Assembly (NCBI GenBank): GCA_000827325.1
Contig: KN832870.1
Span: forward strand, 5,270,001 to 5,334,000
Reading direction: 5' to 3'
DNA from: Oidiodendron maius Zn
Lineage: Eukaryota > Ascomycota > Leotiomycetes > Myxotrichaceae
Length of the DNA stretch: 64,000 bases
Numbering within the stretch: the first letter of the stretch is position 1; each line of letters opens with the position of its first letter. Made by a program: the position numbers and the translations under genes. The notes under the pieces were generated by a model. That model was not told the origin of the DNA, made no database searches, and saw nothing but the letters and a program-made list of their open reading frames with translations. Below, piece by piece: positions 1-10,964 of the stretch.

Positions 1-1971
1 ACCTTCAGGAGATTTGTCTTCCGTATCGGCCTTCCTTACAACTCTTTTAGCCTCGGCAATGAGGTCATCATCAGTGGGCGTCACGCCCTTCACCACTCGT
101 TCATTAATATAGTCAACGAGCCACAACTTGACAAAATCCTCTAACGACTTCCCTAGCTGCACATCATGCTGGGTTGCTGTGTATGGGTTGGGGCTATTTC
201 GCTCATCGTGAATCAAATCTGCGCGAATTAGTATCTGAAAGTTCAGTAGTACGAAGAGGAGAAACTTACAAGGTGGCATCCCGTTCTCGACAATTCCTAG
301 CACTTGCTCTTCGAAACCCCAGTCACCCTTCCAGTCAGCCATTGATTTACCGCCCTTGAAGTGCTCGGCCAGATGCTCGACCCTGATGCTCCAAGAGTCC
401 ATGATGATGCCGCAGAAACCACAGCGGGACCGGATCTCTGGCGTAGCAACCTTCCACGAGTCCATGGACCAGCTCTGGAACTTGGTGTCATGAACAAGGT
501 TCAGGTGCTGCCGCAGGTGGTCCTTCCGGTAGAACGTACGCTCCTCCAGCGACCTCTCCGCGCAGCTGGAGTGGTTGTGTTCTTCGGCATGTTCGGGGGT
601 GGGGTTGGCAAGGCCGCAGTAAACGCATGCGAGACGGTTATGCTCTGGGTGGAACTTGGTCGGCCCATCCGGAGTGCAAATCCAGCGCTCGAGGGACAGA
701 TGTAATGACTTCTCATGTCTCTGCCAGTCGTGCTTGGTCTTGAATGTTTCGGTACAGAAAGTGCACTGGTAAGTACGTATAGCGGGGCGCATGGTTGTGG
801 GGCTGACTGCCCTCGCAGCCTGACGGCGGCGACGACGACGTCCTCGATTCCCGAAGGAATTGAAAGAACCAAAAGAGCCACGTGACTTATGGGAGTATGC
901 AGAGGCGAATGAACCGTTACTAGAAGCTGACGTCCCCACACTACTAGTGGAAGAGACATGGCTTATAGAGCGCGCAGAGCCGTCGTCGGTATGGCCATTG
1001 CTTGTCAGCGGACTGTCTCTGCCGGACGAGAAGGTCGAGGAGGATACGGCCTTGGCAATGGCAGTGACGGAAGCAGGTTCATGTTCAGGGGGGGAGTGCG
1101 CCCATCGCTCCATAGGGTTCATTTCCTTCATAGCGGGAGTGCCTCTGCGAGGAATATCCATTCCGTTGGCATACTGATGAGGACTTGGAGAGGTGGATCG
1201 GGGCGCCCTAACCTTTCCTCTACGACGAGCATTCGCCAACCAGTTAGTGATCTGCGTCTTGTTCAAGCCAGTCTGTCTCGCGAGATTCTCCTTCTCCTCG
1301 TCAGTTGGGTAGGGGTGGCGATGGTTGGCGGTCAGCCATGACCTCAGGACACGCAGAGCCTCTCGTGAGAACCTTGCACCAACCTTGGGGTTGTTACTCT
1401 CAACCGCCTCGACAAGGTTCTCACTTGATGATCGAAGCGCCGTCAGGTCTGAGGCAGAGCCGCCATGGGAGTGCGGATCCAGGTCTCGTGATGACTCCTG
1501 GTGCTCCCTTTCTGCTGTGAATGCAACGGGGAACCGATCAATCTGGGCAATGGGGGATCTGAGGTCGGCGGTCAAGCTGCACGTCTTTGCCAAGGCGACA
1601 CAGGACGTGCAAGAGCCTTTGCGGGTACCTTCTCGGATCACCTTGCAATGAATGCGTCGTTGAGAGCAGTACTCGCATGGCTTAGTCGGCACGTCCATGC
1701 CATCGATCCAGCGAGGGAAGTCGGTAAAGTCATCAGGGCCCATCATGGCGGTGTCTTGAGTAAAACCCGGAAACTCATCAAAGTTCATCTGGTCCTGGGG
1801 TAGGGCATCGACGTAACTGTTGACTTGGGCAAAGGCGTCCTCGGACTGGGCCAACTGGGCCAGCGCCAGGTCGATATCATATGGCGCAGGGGCGGGGTGC
1901 TCCAAGTGGTCCACAGGATGGGCGGCATCCTCGAAGTTGAAGAATTCGTCCATCTCGTGAATAGTGGTCAT
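1..1971 (-). CDS. Homeodomain / C2H2 zinc-finger transcription factor (C-terminus cut by window edge)
   Basis: A nuclear DNA-binding regulator; targets cannot be read from sequence. Exon 1 runs 1971 to 270 and exon 2 from 218 off the left edge, with an intron at 219-269 (GTAAGT donor, CTAAT branch site, GCAG acceptor). About 640 residues are visible. In order: an acidic N-terminus; a Zn2Cys6-like cluster at C99, C102, C109, C121, C124, C131; a TALE-type homeodomain at about 195-255 with the three-residue HPYP loop extension and a third helix ending WLANARRR; a Ser-rich linker with an Arg run near 378-383; and C2H2 fingers from C403/C406/H419/H424 onward. The first ATG after upstream stops, with the acidic start MTTIHEMDEF, is taken as the start. 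Fungal homeobox-plus-C2H2 proteins are a known Aspergillus family. The cluster with an 11-residue middle loop is unusual and may be a degenerate Zn2Cys6 domain. Confidence 0.88.
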   Translation of the reverse strand, partial: MTTIHEMDEFFNFEDAAHPVDHLEHPAPAPYDIDLALAQLAQSEDAFAQVNSYVDALPQDQMNFDEFPGFTQDTAMMGPDDFTDFPRWIDGMDVPTKPCEYCSQRRIHCKVIREGTRKGSCTSCVALAKTCSLTADLRSPIAQIDRFPVAFTAEREHQESSRDLDPHSHGGSASDLTALRSSSENLVEAVESNNPKVGARFSREALRVLRSWLTANHRHPYPTDEEKENLARQTGLNKTQITNWLANARRRGKVRAPRSTSPSPHQYANGMDIPRRGTPAMKEMNPMERWAHSPPEHEPASVTAIAKAVSSSTFSSGRDSPLTSNGHTDDGSARSISHVSSTSSVGTSASSNGSFASAYSHKSRGSFGSFNSFGNRGRRRRRRQAARAVSPTTMRPAIRTYQCTFCTETFKTKHDWQRHEKSLHLSLERWICTPDGPTKFHPEHNRLACVYCGLANPTPEHAEEHNHSSCAERSLEERTFYRKDHLRQHLNLVHDTKFQSWSMDSWKVATPEIRSRCGFCGIIMDSWSIRVEHLAEHFKGGKSMADWKGDWGFEEQVLGIVENGMPPCKFLLFVLLNFQILIRADLIHDERNSPNPYTATQHDVQLGKSLEDFVKLWLVDYINERVVKGVTPTDDDLIAEAKRVVRKADTEDKSPEG

Positions 1972-3160
1972 TAAAAGGGCGCAACGTTGCCGCCCCCACG
2001 AGGATCGTGTGGAGTGTTGGTAAGGTTAAAGGGTATTAAATGGGATGGTCTCTAAGAGGCCGAGGCCCTTAAGACCCAGACAGCCTTGATACTAAGAACG
2101 GGCAAAGACCAGACCAGGCGGATGACAACACAATAAAGGGAGATCCGATTTGAGAACTTGAGAGGAATTGATGAAAGAGGAAAAAGGTGTCAAAAGACAA
2201 AGGGCGTAGAGGAGGAGATGGAGGAAGGAAGAACGTGGAAAGTGAGAGCACAAGACATAAGAAAGGCGGGATGGTCAAGCCGGTCAACGGACCTGGTAGA
2301 GGGCAGGCAAACCGTCATCAGCTCTTGGACCGACACTACTTGTCAACAGCCTTGTCAAATTTTTGACGAGCGCGCCCTTCAACATCCGCTTACGTTAAGG
2401 CTTGGATTGTGGATGATTGTCCCACTTTTGGACGGATGATTAAGATCTGATGTAAAAATGATGGTAGTGTGCATGCGCGGCCGAAGGCGGCATTTTCATT
2501 GGCTGGGTTTTTGCTCACGTGACGCGGGACAAATACGGCAATCGGACAAGGCGGGATAGGGATAAGGAAGGACAGCCAGATATGGTAGATGTATCTCGGC
2601 GTCACCGTCTGCATGTTACGAAGTTAGCCATGAAAAGTGGCCGCTATTTTTAAACTATGCAATTGTTGCGACTCCGGAGTCTGGGGGTTATGCATATTTG
2701 GTAATCCTCACTCCCAAATTAATTGCTAATACTGTGTATTGGATATCATACACAGGCCTTCCCTCCCCCCTACCGTCTCTTCACGCTTAAACAAGCACAT
2801 CTCGTATGCCATAATCCTTCAGTCATTGGCTTTCATAACCACATCTAACCCAGAATTCTAATCCAGATTACCCCAACGCCTCCAGGCCACAAGCCAAAGC
2901 GAGGGGGATATCGCAAAGCGCGCAAATCAATCATTTCATACATCCGTTCCAGGTCCTTCTCTTGTAGCAGGGACCGCATTGTCCTTCCTCGTAGTCCATT
3001 GACCCATGGCTCCCCGACCGCCTTTTCCGACGCCACGACTATCCTATATGGAGCATATGCCATATTGAATTTCCGTCCTGCACGTCCCTAGAGCATCATG
3101 TGAAGTGAACCCCCCTCCCGAGTCGGGTCATCCCAGCCCCGCCTATCTGCGGACATCGGC
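1972..3160. other. Intergenic: promoter of the homeobox gene and 3' flank of the next gene
   Basis: About 1.2 kb that holds the upstream region of the homeobox regulator and, at its right, the 3' side of the minus-strand membrane-protein gene. Purine-rich runs lie near 2200-2240. A 72-codon minus-strand ORF at 2845-3063 falls where the neighbour's 3' UTR should be and resembles no family. I see no gene. Confidence 0.5.
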
Positions 3161-3923
3161 TTACCGACGACTGCTCCTACGATCACTACGGCCTCCCACG
3201 GTCCCTCCATATGCCAGCGGGTCCACGGTTCGGTATCCGCTCTCCCTACGGTACTCCCGACTGCTCCGACTGTCCCGCTTTGATCTCGGCCTCCTGGGCG
3301 GGCTGTGCTCCTCGATCACCACTACCTCATCGCTCGAGGCATTACTGCCTGTATCCCGGCGCGTCTCGCGATGCTCTTCAACGACAATCCGCTCTGTCGT
3401 CGCGGGCCGGGCCTCTTCTCGCACGATCCGGACTGGCGTGCGTGAACGGTCTCGACGGACTTCAACCGTCTCAACTACTCTTCTACTTCTCTGGCTTCTA
3501 TATCAAAGGGAGGAGTTAGATAACGGTTTCAATTTCTAATTCGGATTGGACAGAAATTTGAGCTTACCTCGGTTGGCTCCTCCTTCGCTCCTGAACTACC
3601 ACGCTCTCTGAATAGTCGCTGCGATCTGGCGTGCTCAAGTCCAGGAATGTGTAGAGGAGATACAGGAGTAAGAGGAAGCCACCGACGGATCCGAGTACGA
3701 TGCCGACTATGGTCCCGGACGAGAGGGTACCGGGATGGCTATAGGTGGTTGGGATGATAGATGGAGTATTCTGCCTGCGCGTGAGGGAGAGAAGGCGTCT
3801 GGCGATGGTTCGGGTCGGTGGGAGGATGGGTGCGGGAGATCGGGAAGAGAGGCGGGAGGCCAGGCTGCTGAGGGTATCGCGCACAGATGATATCGGTGAC
3901 TCGAGCGCAGGAATTGGAGCCAT
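3161..3923 (-). CDS. Small single-pass membrane protein with Arg-rich tail, uncharacterised
   Basis: Two exons, 3923-3568 and 3497-3161, give 230 residues. The intron has a GTAAGC donor, CTAAC branch site and TATAG acceptor. Residues 1-60 are Ser/Pro/Arg-rich. One strong hydrophobic segment with a glycine pattern (GTIVGIVLGSVGG) followed by a leucine run sits at about 70-95. The rest is a charged cytosolic-type tail with alternating Arg and Glu clusters and no recognisable domain. The layout of short extracellular Ser-rich part, one helix and charged tail is common in fungal cell-surface or sensor-like proteins, but I recognise no family and assign no function. It is transcribed away from the CYSTM gene, so the two share a roughly 970-base upstream region. 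Confidence 0.72.
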
Positions 3924-4896
3924 CTTGCGGCGATGGTCACCTTGTAGGCGTTATTGAGACCTTTGGTAATGTTCCGGGCGGGGTCGAGTTGTCAAACACC
4001 TCGAAGCCCAAGCCCAAGTCGGCGTCTGGATGGGGATGCGACAGTGGCGCCGACGATATCTGTATCTTTGTCGCAATGGTAATTGAGGAGATAGGATGTC
4101 GTAGATGACGCGTAGCAGGGCGGAAAACTCAAGCGCAGATCAAGGAAGAATCGGCTTAGGTGACAGGGCGAATGGGAACGATTGACACTTTGCAGCGACT
4201 TCTCGCTGAACTGTCAGCCAGTCCCTCGTAATCGCTTGAGGGGCGGAGACCTACCAGAGATATATCGCAGAACAAGAAGTGAGAGGTTGTATGAACGAGT
4301 GGTGCAATTCGCATGGAAGTATGGAGCTCCTCTTAGGGACGGGAAAAGATAATTCCCATGATATTCAGGGTCGCACAGGGAAAATGACGATGGCGGGTAC
4401 GAATGTTTATCGGGAGGCTGGTAATCAGGTCCCGGCCGGGCACCAGGGGCGATGACGATGCTTAGGTAAGAATCACGTGGAGATAAAGATTATATAAGCA
4501 GTGACCCACTGGGCCAGGCGCTGGCTTTCTAGCTTTCGCTGGCTTGTGGTCCAGGTTTCGCCGGCTTCTCTCACTCATCATTATCCACACTAGAAGTGTT
4601 GACGACGACCGCCGCCCCTCCACCACCATTACTACCGTATAACATCTGCTGTGTCCAACAAACCTCTCCCATCGGTCGGAATCACACCAACATCTCATCC
4701 GCCTTCGCTCAGCACTCCTCCAGGCACTGCACAGAAGGTATCGCGGCCAAGACACCGCCGAGGCACCTCACACACTTGCCCAGATTTTCAAACGCTCTGT
4801 CCCACAGAGGCCAATCCGACCTCCTGAACATATCTCTTCACCCATCGCAACTCCCATCAACCACCACATTCCGCATCTCACACTCCCCAAACCGCA
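3924..4896. other. Divergent intergenic region between the membrane-protein and CYSTM genes
   Basis: This holds both promoters. Towards the right it becomes CT-rich (4590-4890), the usual composition of a strongly transcribed fungal 5' UTR. A CACGTG box and TATA-like element are listed separately. Confidence 0.5.
4474..4498 (+). promoter_or_regulatory. CACGTG box and TATA-like element upstream of the CYSTM gene
   Basis: CACGTG at 4474-4479 is followed at 4491-4498 by TATATAAG. The pair lies about 400 bases before the CYSTM start codon and just before a CT-rich leader, a plausible core promoter. CACGTG is the general bHLH or bZIP target. No specific factor can be named. Confidence 0.4.
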
Positions 4897-5274
4897 ATGT
4901 CAAGCCAGAAGTACACCGGCAACCCCCCACCCCCTGCCTATGGCACCCACCCAGGCAATGTCTCCTCTCCGCAACCCGCACACGTCCAGGGCGGGGCTGC
5001 CGGAGACTACTACAACTCTTCGCCGTACCAGCAGGGCGGTTACCCTTCTCAGGCCTATCCACAGCAAGAGCAGCAAGGCGGATACTACCAGAATCAAGGC
5101 ATGCAGTACAATCAAGGAGGCTATCCGCAGGGTGGATATCCGCCACAACAGGGCCCGTACGGAGGATATAACCAGGGCTATCAGCAGCAGCAGCGAGGGG
5201 GCGGAGGATTCTTCGAGGCCATGTGCGCAAGCATGGCGCTGTGCTGCTGCTTGGAAGCGTGCTGCTTGTTCTAA
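4897..5274 (+). CDS. CYSTM-type cysteine-rich membrane-associated protein
   Basis: A single exon of 125 residues. The first 100 residues are low-complexity Gly/Gln/Tyr/Pro with repeated QGGYP and GGYxQ units. The last 25 form a short hydrophobic Cys-rich segment (ASMALCCCLEACCLF), the hallmark of the CYSTM domain, in which cysteines line a C-terminal membrane helix. Known CYSTM proteins are small tail-anchored proteins linked to stress tolerance and metal or redox responses. That role is inferred here from the family only. The start is the first ATG after a CT-rich leader, and the coding region ends right at the Cys-rich segment as in other members. The Gln/Gly-rich part is the kind of sequence that may self-associate. 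Confidence 0.88.
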   Translation: MSSQKYTGNPPPPAYGTHPGNVSSPQPAHVQGGAAGDYYNSSPYQQGGYPSQAYPQQEQQGGYYQNQGMQYNQGGYPQGGYPPQQGPYGGYNQGYQQQQRGGGGFFEAMCASMALCCCLEACCLF

Positions 5275-6554
5275 GCTTCTTTGACAGATAGAAATTGCGC
5301 GCGAGAATGAGCGGATTGGGGGAGGTGAACAAAGGAAAGGGGAGTAATGAGTCCATTGAAGTGGGCATAAGCTGAACTGCAAAATATGCGTCAGTTCATA
5401 ACATGAATAAGGAGGATGAGGATGCTTTTGTCTGTATCATACGAATCCGGCGGGCATATAATGGCCAGAGGACGGTGGATCTGTCTCTATAATTTGCATG
5501 AGGGTGTGAGGTGATTCGCGGGAAGGGCGCTCGTTGCATGGAATTTCGTTTGTTCTACCGGTTTTCTGTTTAGGTAAGTTAATGCGAATCGAATTATGTC
5601 TTATATTCACATCTTCATTGCGCGTGATAATCCATTTTCTATTGTCATTGACTACCATTCCCTGCCGCACTGACCAAGCACAGCACGTCAGCACGTGAGG
5701 TCCCTTCAACCCCTTTTCACCCCATTCCTCTCCTTGCCCAGAACCCAAATCATGATTTACTTTCTCCCATCCCCATTCATCACTCCTTCGCTTTCCCAGA
5801 TTCCATATCTTCGCACTCTGGGCACGGAGGATGGGGGCGTTTGGTTTGGACAGCTGCGTCAGCTCCGGCCCCTCGGTCCTGGGGGGGCGGAGTGGCGCAG
5901 CGCGTGCGTATTCACTGCAGCAGTGTATTGACTGGCCGAAACCCTGCTGGTGAGCAGCTTTCCTGACTAGGCCGCCAGGCTGTGTACGTTTAAGCGCTGC
6001 TGCGTTTCAGGGTATAAGTTACTGCATTCGTGATTCATCGGGGTTTGCATTTTCGCTAAATTTGTAAGGGGGATGTCATTGTGATGTCTGCCTTGCGACG
6101 GGCCAGATTGTGTAGCTTGAGCTTGTATGAGTGTAACATCCATGTAGAATAAATTAGCCCCCTATTGCTAATTCTTTAATTTCGTTTCAGTCGCAAGTAT
6201 TCGTTAGGCTATAACTGCTTCATGACCTACACGCAATATTCTCTGTGAACATCCTCTTCGCCTCACGTCAGCTCGCACAACCCCTCTCATAGTTCAGCAG
6301 AAATGAGTAGAAATATTTCATTTCAATTTTTCGATAACTCTGGAGATAAAATGTGTGATAATAGGGACGACCGTGTTCTTTCATCTTGCAATGAGCTTTC
6401 TGGAACACGATATAAAACCAATCAGCGTCACACAGTACTTCTAGAACAAAAGTCAAATTGAGGCTTATGGGTAATTTACCTATTCTAATATGTAAATATA
6501 TATATAATCTCTCACACGTCGAGTTCTGATTAAATTTTGTGCTTTTTATACTTA
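5275..6554. other. Intergenic, convergent 3' ends
   Basis: About 1.3 kb between the 3' ends of the CYSTM gene (plus) and the thiolase gene (minus), AT-rich at its right end (6480-6550). The open frames here are short and resemble no family. I see nothing else. Confidence 0.45.
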
Positions 6555-7955
<1,401 letters not shown>

Positions 7956-8424
7956 CTTCAATCCTGACAGCTGTCTAACATATAACAACCCAATTTCAGG
8001 ACTGGAAGGGAAGAAACCGAGGATGATCGGGATTAAAGACGAGGAATACACGGTTATGGTCGGTTAGATCCGGAGACGCGGGGCAGGTATTATGTAAGAG
8101 ATAAATAATCAGCTAAATGTCACTGACGGTTCAGCAATACTACCGCAGGGAGGGATCACGTCGTCCATGTAATAAATAGATGACAAACTGGTATGGCACA
8201 TGAATTTTGTCGAATTTTTCATCTTGTATGTTGCGAAAGTAAATGAACCGGCCCGTATTCAGCGTCCCGAAAAGCTTCCACAAATATCTCACGTTACTTC
8301 AAAGGCCGAGTTGAAGGCGTTATTTTTGGCCCGGGGAGCTTAAGAGCCTCGGAGAATCGGCACGCTCATTTTACAAAACGTAGAGATCTTATGCTCTATT
8401 AATATACTTATTTTACAGCTCTAA
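7956..8424. other. Intergenic: thiolase promoter and 3' flank of the regulator gene
   Basis: Tandem minus-strand spacing of about 470 bases. It was searched for the TCGG-N5-CCGA motif of the adjoining module and none was seen. No other element could be recognised. Confidence 0.45.
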
Positions 8425-10533
8425 TTACAAATCATAGTTCGCATTTTCTTGCAAACTCCATCCATATTCTGGAAATGCATTCATGGCATTGAAAATACCT
8501 TCCTGCGTCCAGCGAAAGCTATGATCCCTCTCATCAAGGACCGTCTCAAACAGATCCCAAACATCACTAGCCGCCTCTCCTTCGCCGTAAGATATATGTC
8601 TACTCTCGGGGTTGGCTAGTGGGGGCAGCCCATTATCAGAAGAGCGGCTCATAGGCAGCATATTCAGGGAGGACTTCCTAATCTCGTTTGGTCGGGGAGC
8701 TGAACTGCCTTCAATTGTTGCTGAAACCAAGCTCTCAAATGCGTTCTTAACTTTGCGGGTGGCCGGCCAGCGTTCGGCGATCACATATAGGACGGTGCTG
8801 CACGCGCGGATGTCGCTGCTGAATTTGCCGTCGAAGATGGATCGATCCACGGAAAAGCAGTAGACCATGACGAGGCCAGCCACGAAACTGGCATGCAGTG
8901 CCAGGAGAGAGTATGATATGTATTGTTGTTTGTCGTGTAGTAATTTATATAACTGGCAGACTTGACCTGCTGCAAATGCACACAGGCGAAAGTCAGGGTC
9001 CATGGATGTGAGGGATGGAAGAAACGGCAGCAGAAGAAGGAGAGTGCCTTTGTAGTACTGAATCATATGGTACTCTGACATGTTGTAAGGGATCACTTCA
9101 TCTTCCGATGCTGGGGGAATGACGTCCCATATATGGTCTTTCCAGTTTTCTAATTCAGCCCGTAGTCGTGTAACCTTATGGGGCTGGATAGCTGAGATGG
9201 GTTTGTCAACTCTATATAATGTTCGGTGTATCTTGGACTCGATTCGTTGAACTCGAACGATATGAATAGCAGGAGAGAGAGCTGTGATTTGGTATGGGAA
9301 CTGCGAGGCTCGCTCAATCGCGGCGACGAGCTCTTCCTCGTGCTCAATTTCATCCGATACGTTGGCCGGAAGCTCAACATCGATTTCTCGGTCAGTGACA
9401 CAGCATGGGCGCCCTAAAGTTCTTGCAACCGACCGTTCAAGCATATACACCGTCCAGAATAGACGCTTGCGCTGCTGGTCCAATAATACTGGGAGATTAG
9501 ACTTTCGATGAAGTCCACTATCAAGACAGTGACGCATAACAACACCAATCATAGACCATAATCCAGGACCGCTTGGGGATCGAAGCTGATATAATGCAAG
9601 CAGAAGCATGCATTGCAAATTCGTAATACTCTGGACATCGAAAACTAGATCAATGTCGAGAATCGCCGAGGCATAGTGAGCCTCGGGCGAGACGTAGTCG
9701 CTATCTCTAGACAGTTGAAGATATCTTGCTCCAATGGCATATACCATGTGAAGCATGAACCAGTCGAGTCTGTTTTCCGGTGGCAATTGTTGTTTGCGCA
9801 GATCTTCAGATGCTCGTAACTGCAGGCGACGCTCATTGAGCTGCCGTAACCTTGCTCTAGAGAGAAAGGGGTGCTTTGAATGTACTTTATGAATGTATGC
9901 CATGATCAGCTTATCCGCCACCGGTTGTCGAGGCATGGTTGCTTTCACAAATACGGCTCCATCGTCCCCCGTCTTTCGAACTCCGTCAACAGTAGCCGCA
10001 CTTTCTCCAATATCATCTCCATGGCTGCGCTGCAAGGCAGATTTATTTATGGCAGATTGAATAATCTTAGCTAACGGTGCGCCGCTCGATGCACCCAGGT
10101 ATGCATTGGGCGACAGAGCTACGATCCCCGTTCCCGCTTCAAGTAGTTTTGCGGCGTCCCCATTCCCAATATAGTCTGGGGTCCTAGAGATTTCCACTGT
10201 ATTTGGACTCAGGTTCACAGATGGACTGGAATAGCTCTGCTGCCTCGTCGCTCTTCGCTCTGTTTGGCCGTCTGATTCGTGCGCCTCTAGCCTCTGCTCC
10301 AGGCGTACGATCTGTGACTCCAGAGATGCAACGTACTCCGGCGGGTATATGACGTTGTTGACGCCGTATATGCAGTTGGCTCCCTCCCCCGCCCCAGTAC
10401 AATTGCCGCATGAGGGGAATCCATTGTCACAACGTTGCTTACGCTGCTTGCATCTCTGGCAGGCAATAGCACTTCTGGCTCGCTTAGGAGGCGGAGCATC
10501 GTCGGCAGTGCCGCAATGTTGTGGTGTCCGCAT
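8425..10533 (-). CDS. Zn2Cys6 fungal-specific transcription factor, probable regulator of the adjoining PrpD/MFS module
   Basis: A single exon of 702 residues, normal for the family. The binuclear cluster is C25, C28, C35, C42, C45, C54 (CX2CX6CX6CX2CX8C), preceded by a basic stretch (KRAR). A short leucine-patterned coiled coil at about 62-88 implies dimer binding to inverted CGG half-sites. The fungal-trans middle homology region spans about 210-400, including a LWSMIGVVMRHCLDSGLHR-type helix and the RLFWTVYMLER motif. Its own promoter carries two TCGG-N5-CCGA palindromes 129-159 bases before the ATG. The same motif occurs twice in the divergent promoter of the PrpD-like enzyme and MFS gene next door. 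I infer an autoregulated pathway-specific activator. The inducer is unknown. Confidence 0.9.
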   Translation of the reverse strand: MRTPQHCGTADDAPPPKRARSAIACQRCKQRKQRCDNGFPSCGNCTGAGEGANCIYGVNNVIYPPEYVASLESQIVRLEQRLEAHESDGQTERRATRQQSYSSPSVNLSPNTVEISRTPDYIGNGDAAKLLEAGTGIVALSPNAYLGASSGAPLAKIIQSAINKSALQRSHGDDIGESAATVDGVRKTGDDGAVFVKATMPRQPVADKLIMAYIHKVHSKHPFLSRARLRQLNERRLQLRASEDLRKQQLPPENRLDWFMLHMVYAIGARYLQLSRDSDYVSPEAHYASAILDIDLVFDVQSITNLQCMLLLALYQLRSPSGPGLWSMIGVVMRHCLDSGLHRKSNLPVLLDQQRKRLFWTVYMLERSVARTLGRPCCVTDREIDVELPANVSDEIEHEEELVAAIERASQFPYQITALSPAIHIVRVQRIESKIHRTLYRVDKPISAIQPHKVTRLRAELENWKDHIWDVIPPASEDEVIPYNMSEYHMIQYYKGTLLLLLPFLPSLTSMDPDFRLCAFAAGQVCQLYKLLHDKQQYISYSLLALHASFVAGLVMVYCFSVDRSIFDGKFSSDIRACSTVLYVIAERWPATRKVKNAFESLVSATIEGSSAPRPNEIRKSSLNMLPMSRSSDNGLPPLANPESRHISYGEGEAASDVWDLFETVLDERDHSFRWTQEGIFNAMNAFPEYGWSLQENANYDL

Positions 10534-10964
10534 CGTGTATTGATGGGAGAAGTATTTATTGATTAATTTGTACAGATGCAGAAGGTGACGAGTTTCGAGA
10601 TTTACCAGTCAATCATAACGCTGCTGTGCTGGAGATGGATGGAGGTTCGGCGAGGGGGATTTCGGCTGACCCGAAGAGTTCGGGTCAGCCGAGTACGTGG
10701 GGCGGATTTACTTCCCTAAAAGCTAGGATACTGGCACGTACTACTAGAATTTACCGTGAGACTGGATTTGAAGATCAGCACGCAGGAAATTTGAAGAGAT
10801 TCTTGATGCACAAAGTGACCATCTTCATTGTGAACGCTGATATGAAAATTAAGAGACTAAGACTATGTATATCTGGTGAGAATCTATTGTGATGCATGCA
10901 AGCTCTCCCAACCATGCCAACTCTATATTCTAAAATGCCAATGCCTCTTATACATCGTATGCCG
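10534..10964. other. Intergenic: promoter of the Zn2Cys6 gene and 3' flank of the PrpD-like gene
   Basis: About 430 bases between two minus-strand genes. It contains the perfect inverted repeat at 10662-10692, listed separately. Nothing else was recognised. Confidence 0.5.
10662..10692. promoter_or_regulatory. Inverted pair of TCGG-N5-CCGA sites in the regulator's own promoter
   Basis: Left site 10662-10674 (TCGGCTGACCCGA) and right site 10680-10692 (TCGGGTCAGCCGA) are exact reverse complements of each other. Each is itself a CGG-N5-CCG inverted half-site pair, the usual target form of a dimeric Zn2Cys6 factor. The pair lies 129-159 bases before the start codon at 10533. The right site matches 12905-12917 at 12 of 13 bases. 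Binding by the neighbouring regulator is inferred. Confidence 0.65.

Noticed and set aside
2845-3063. 72-codon minus-strand ORF with an ATG
   Set aside because: It lies in the expected 3' UTR of the gene at 3161-3923 and shows no family features.
4838-5382. Two minus-strand ORFs (160 and 176 codons)
   Set aside because: They are antisense to the Gly/Gln/Tyr-rich CYSTM gene and derive from its biased codons.
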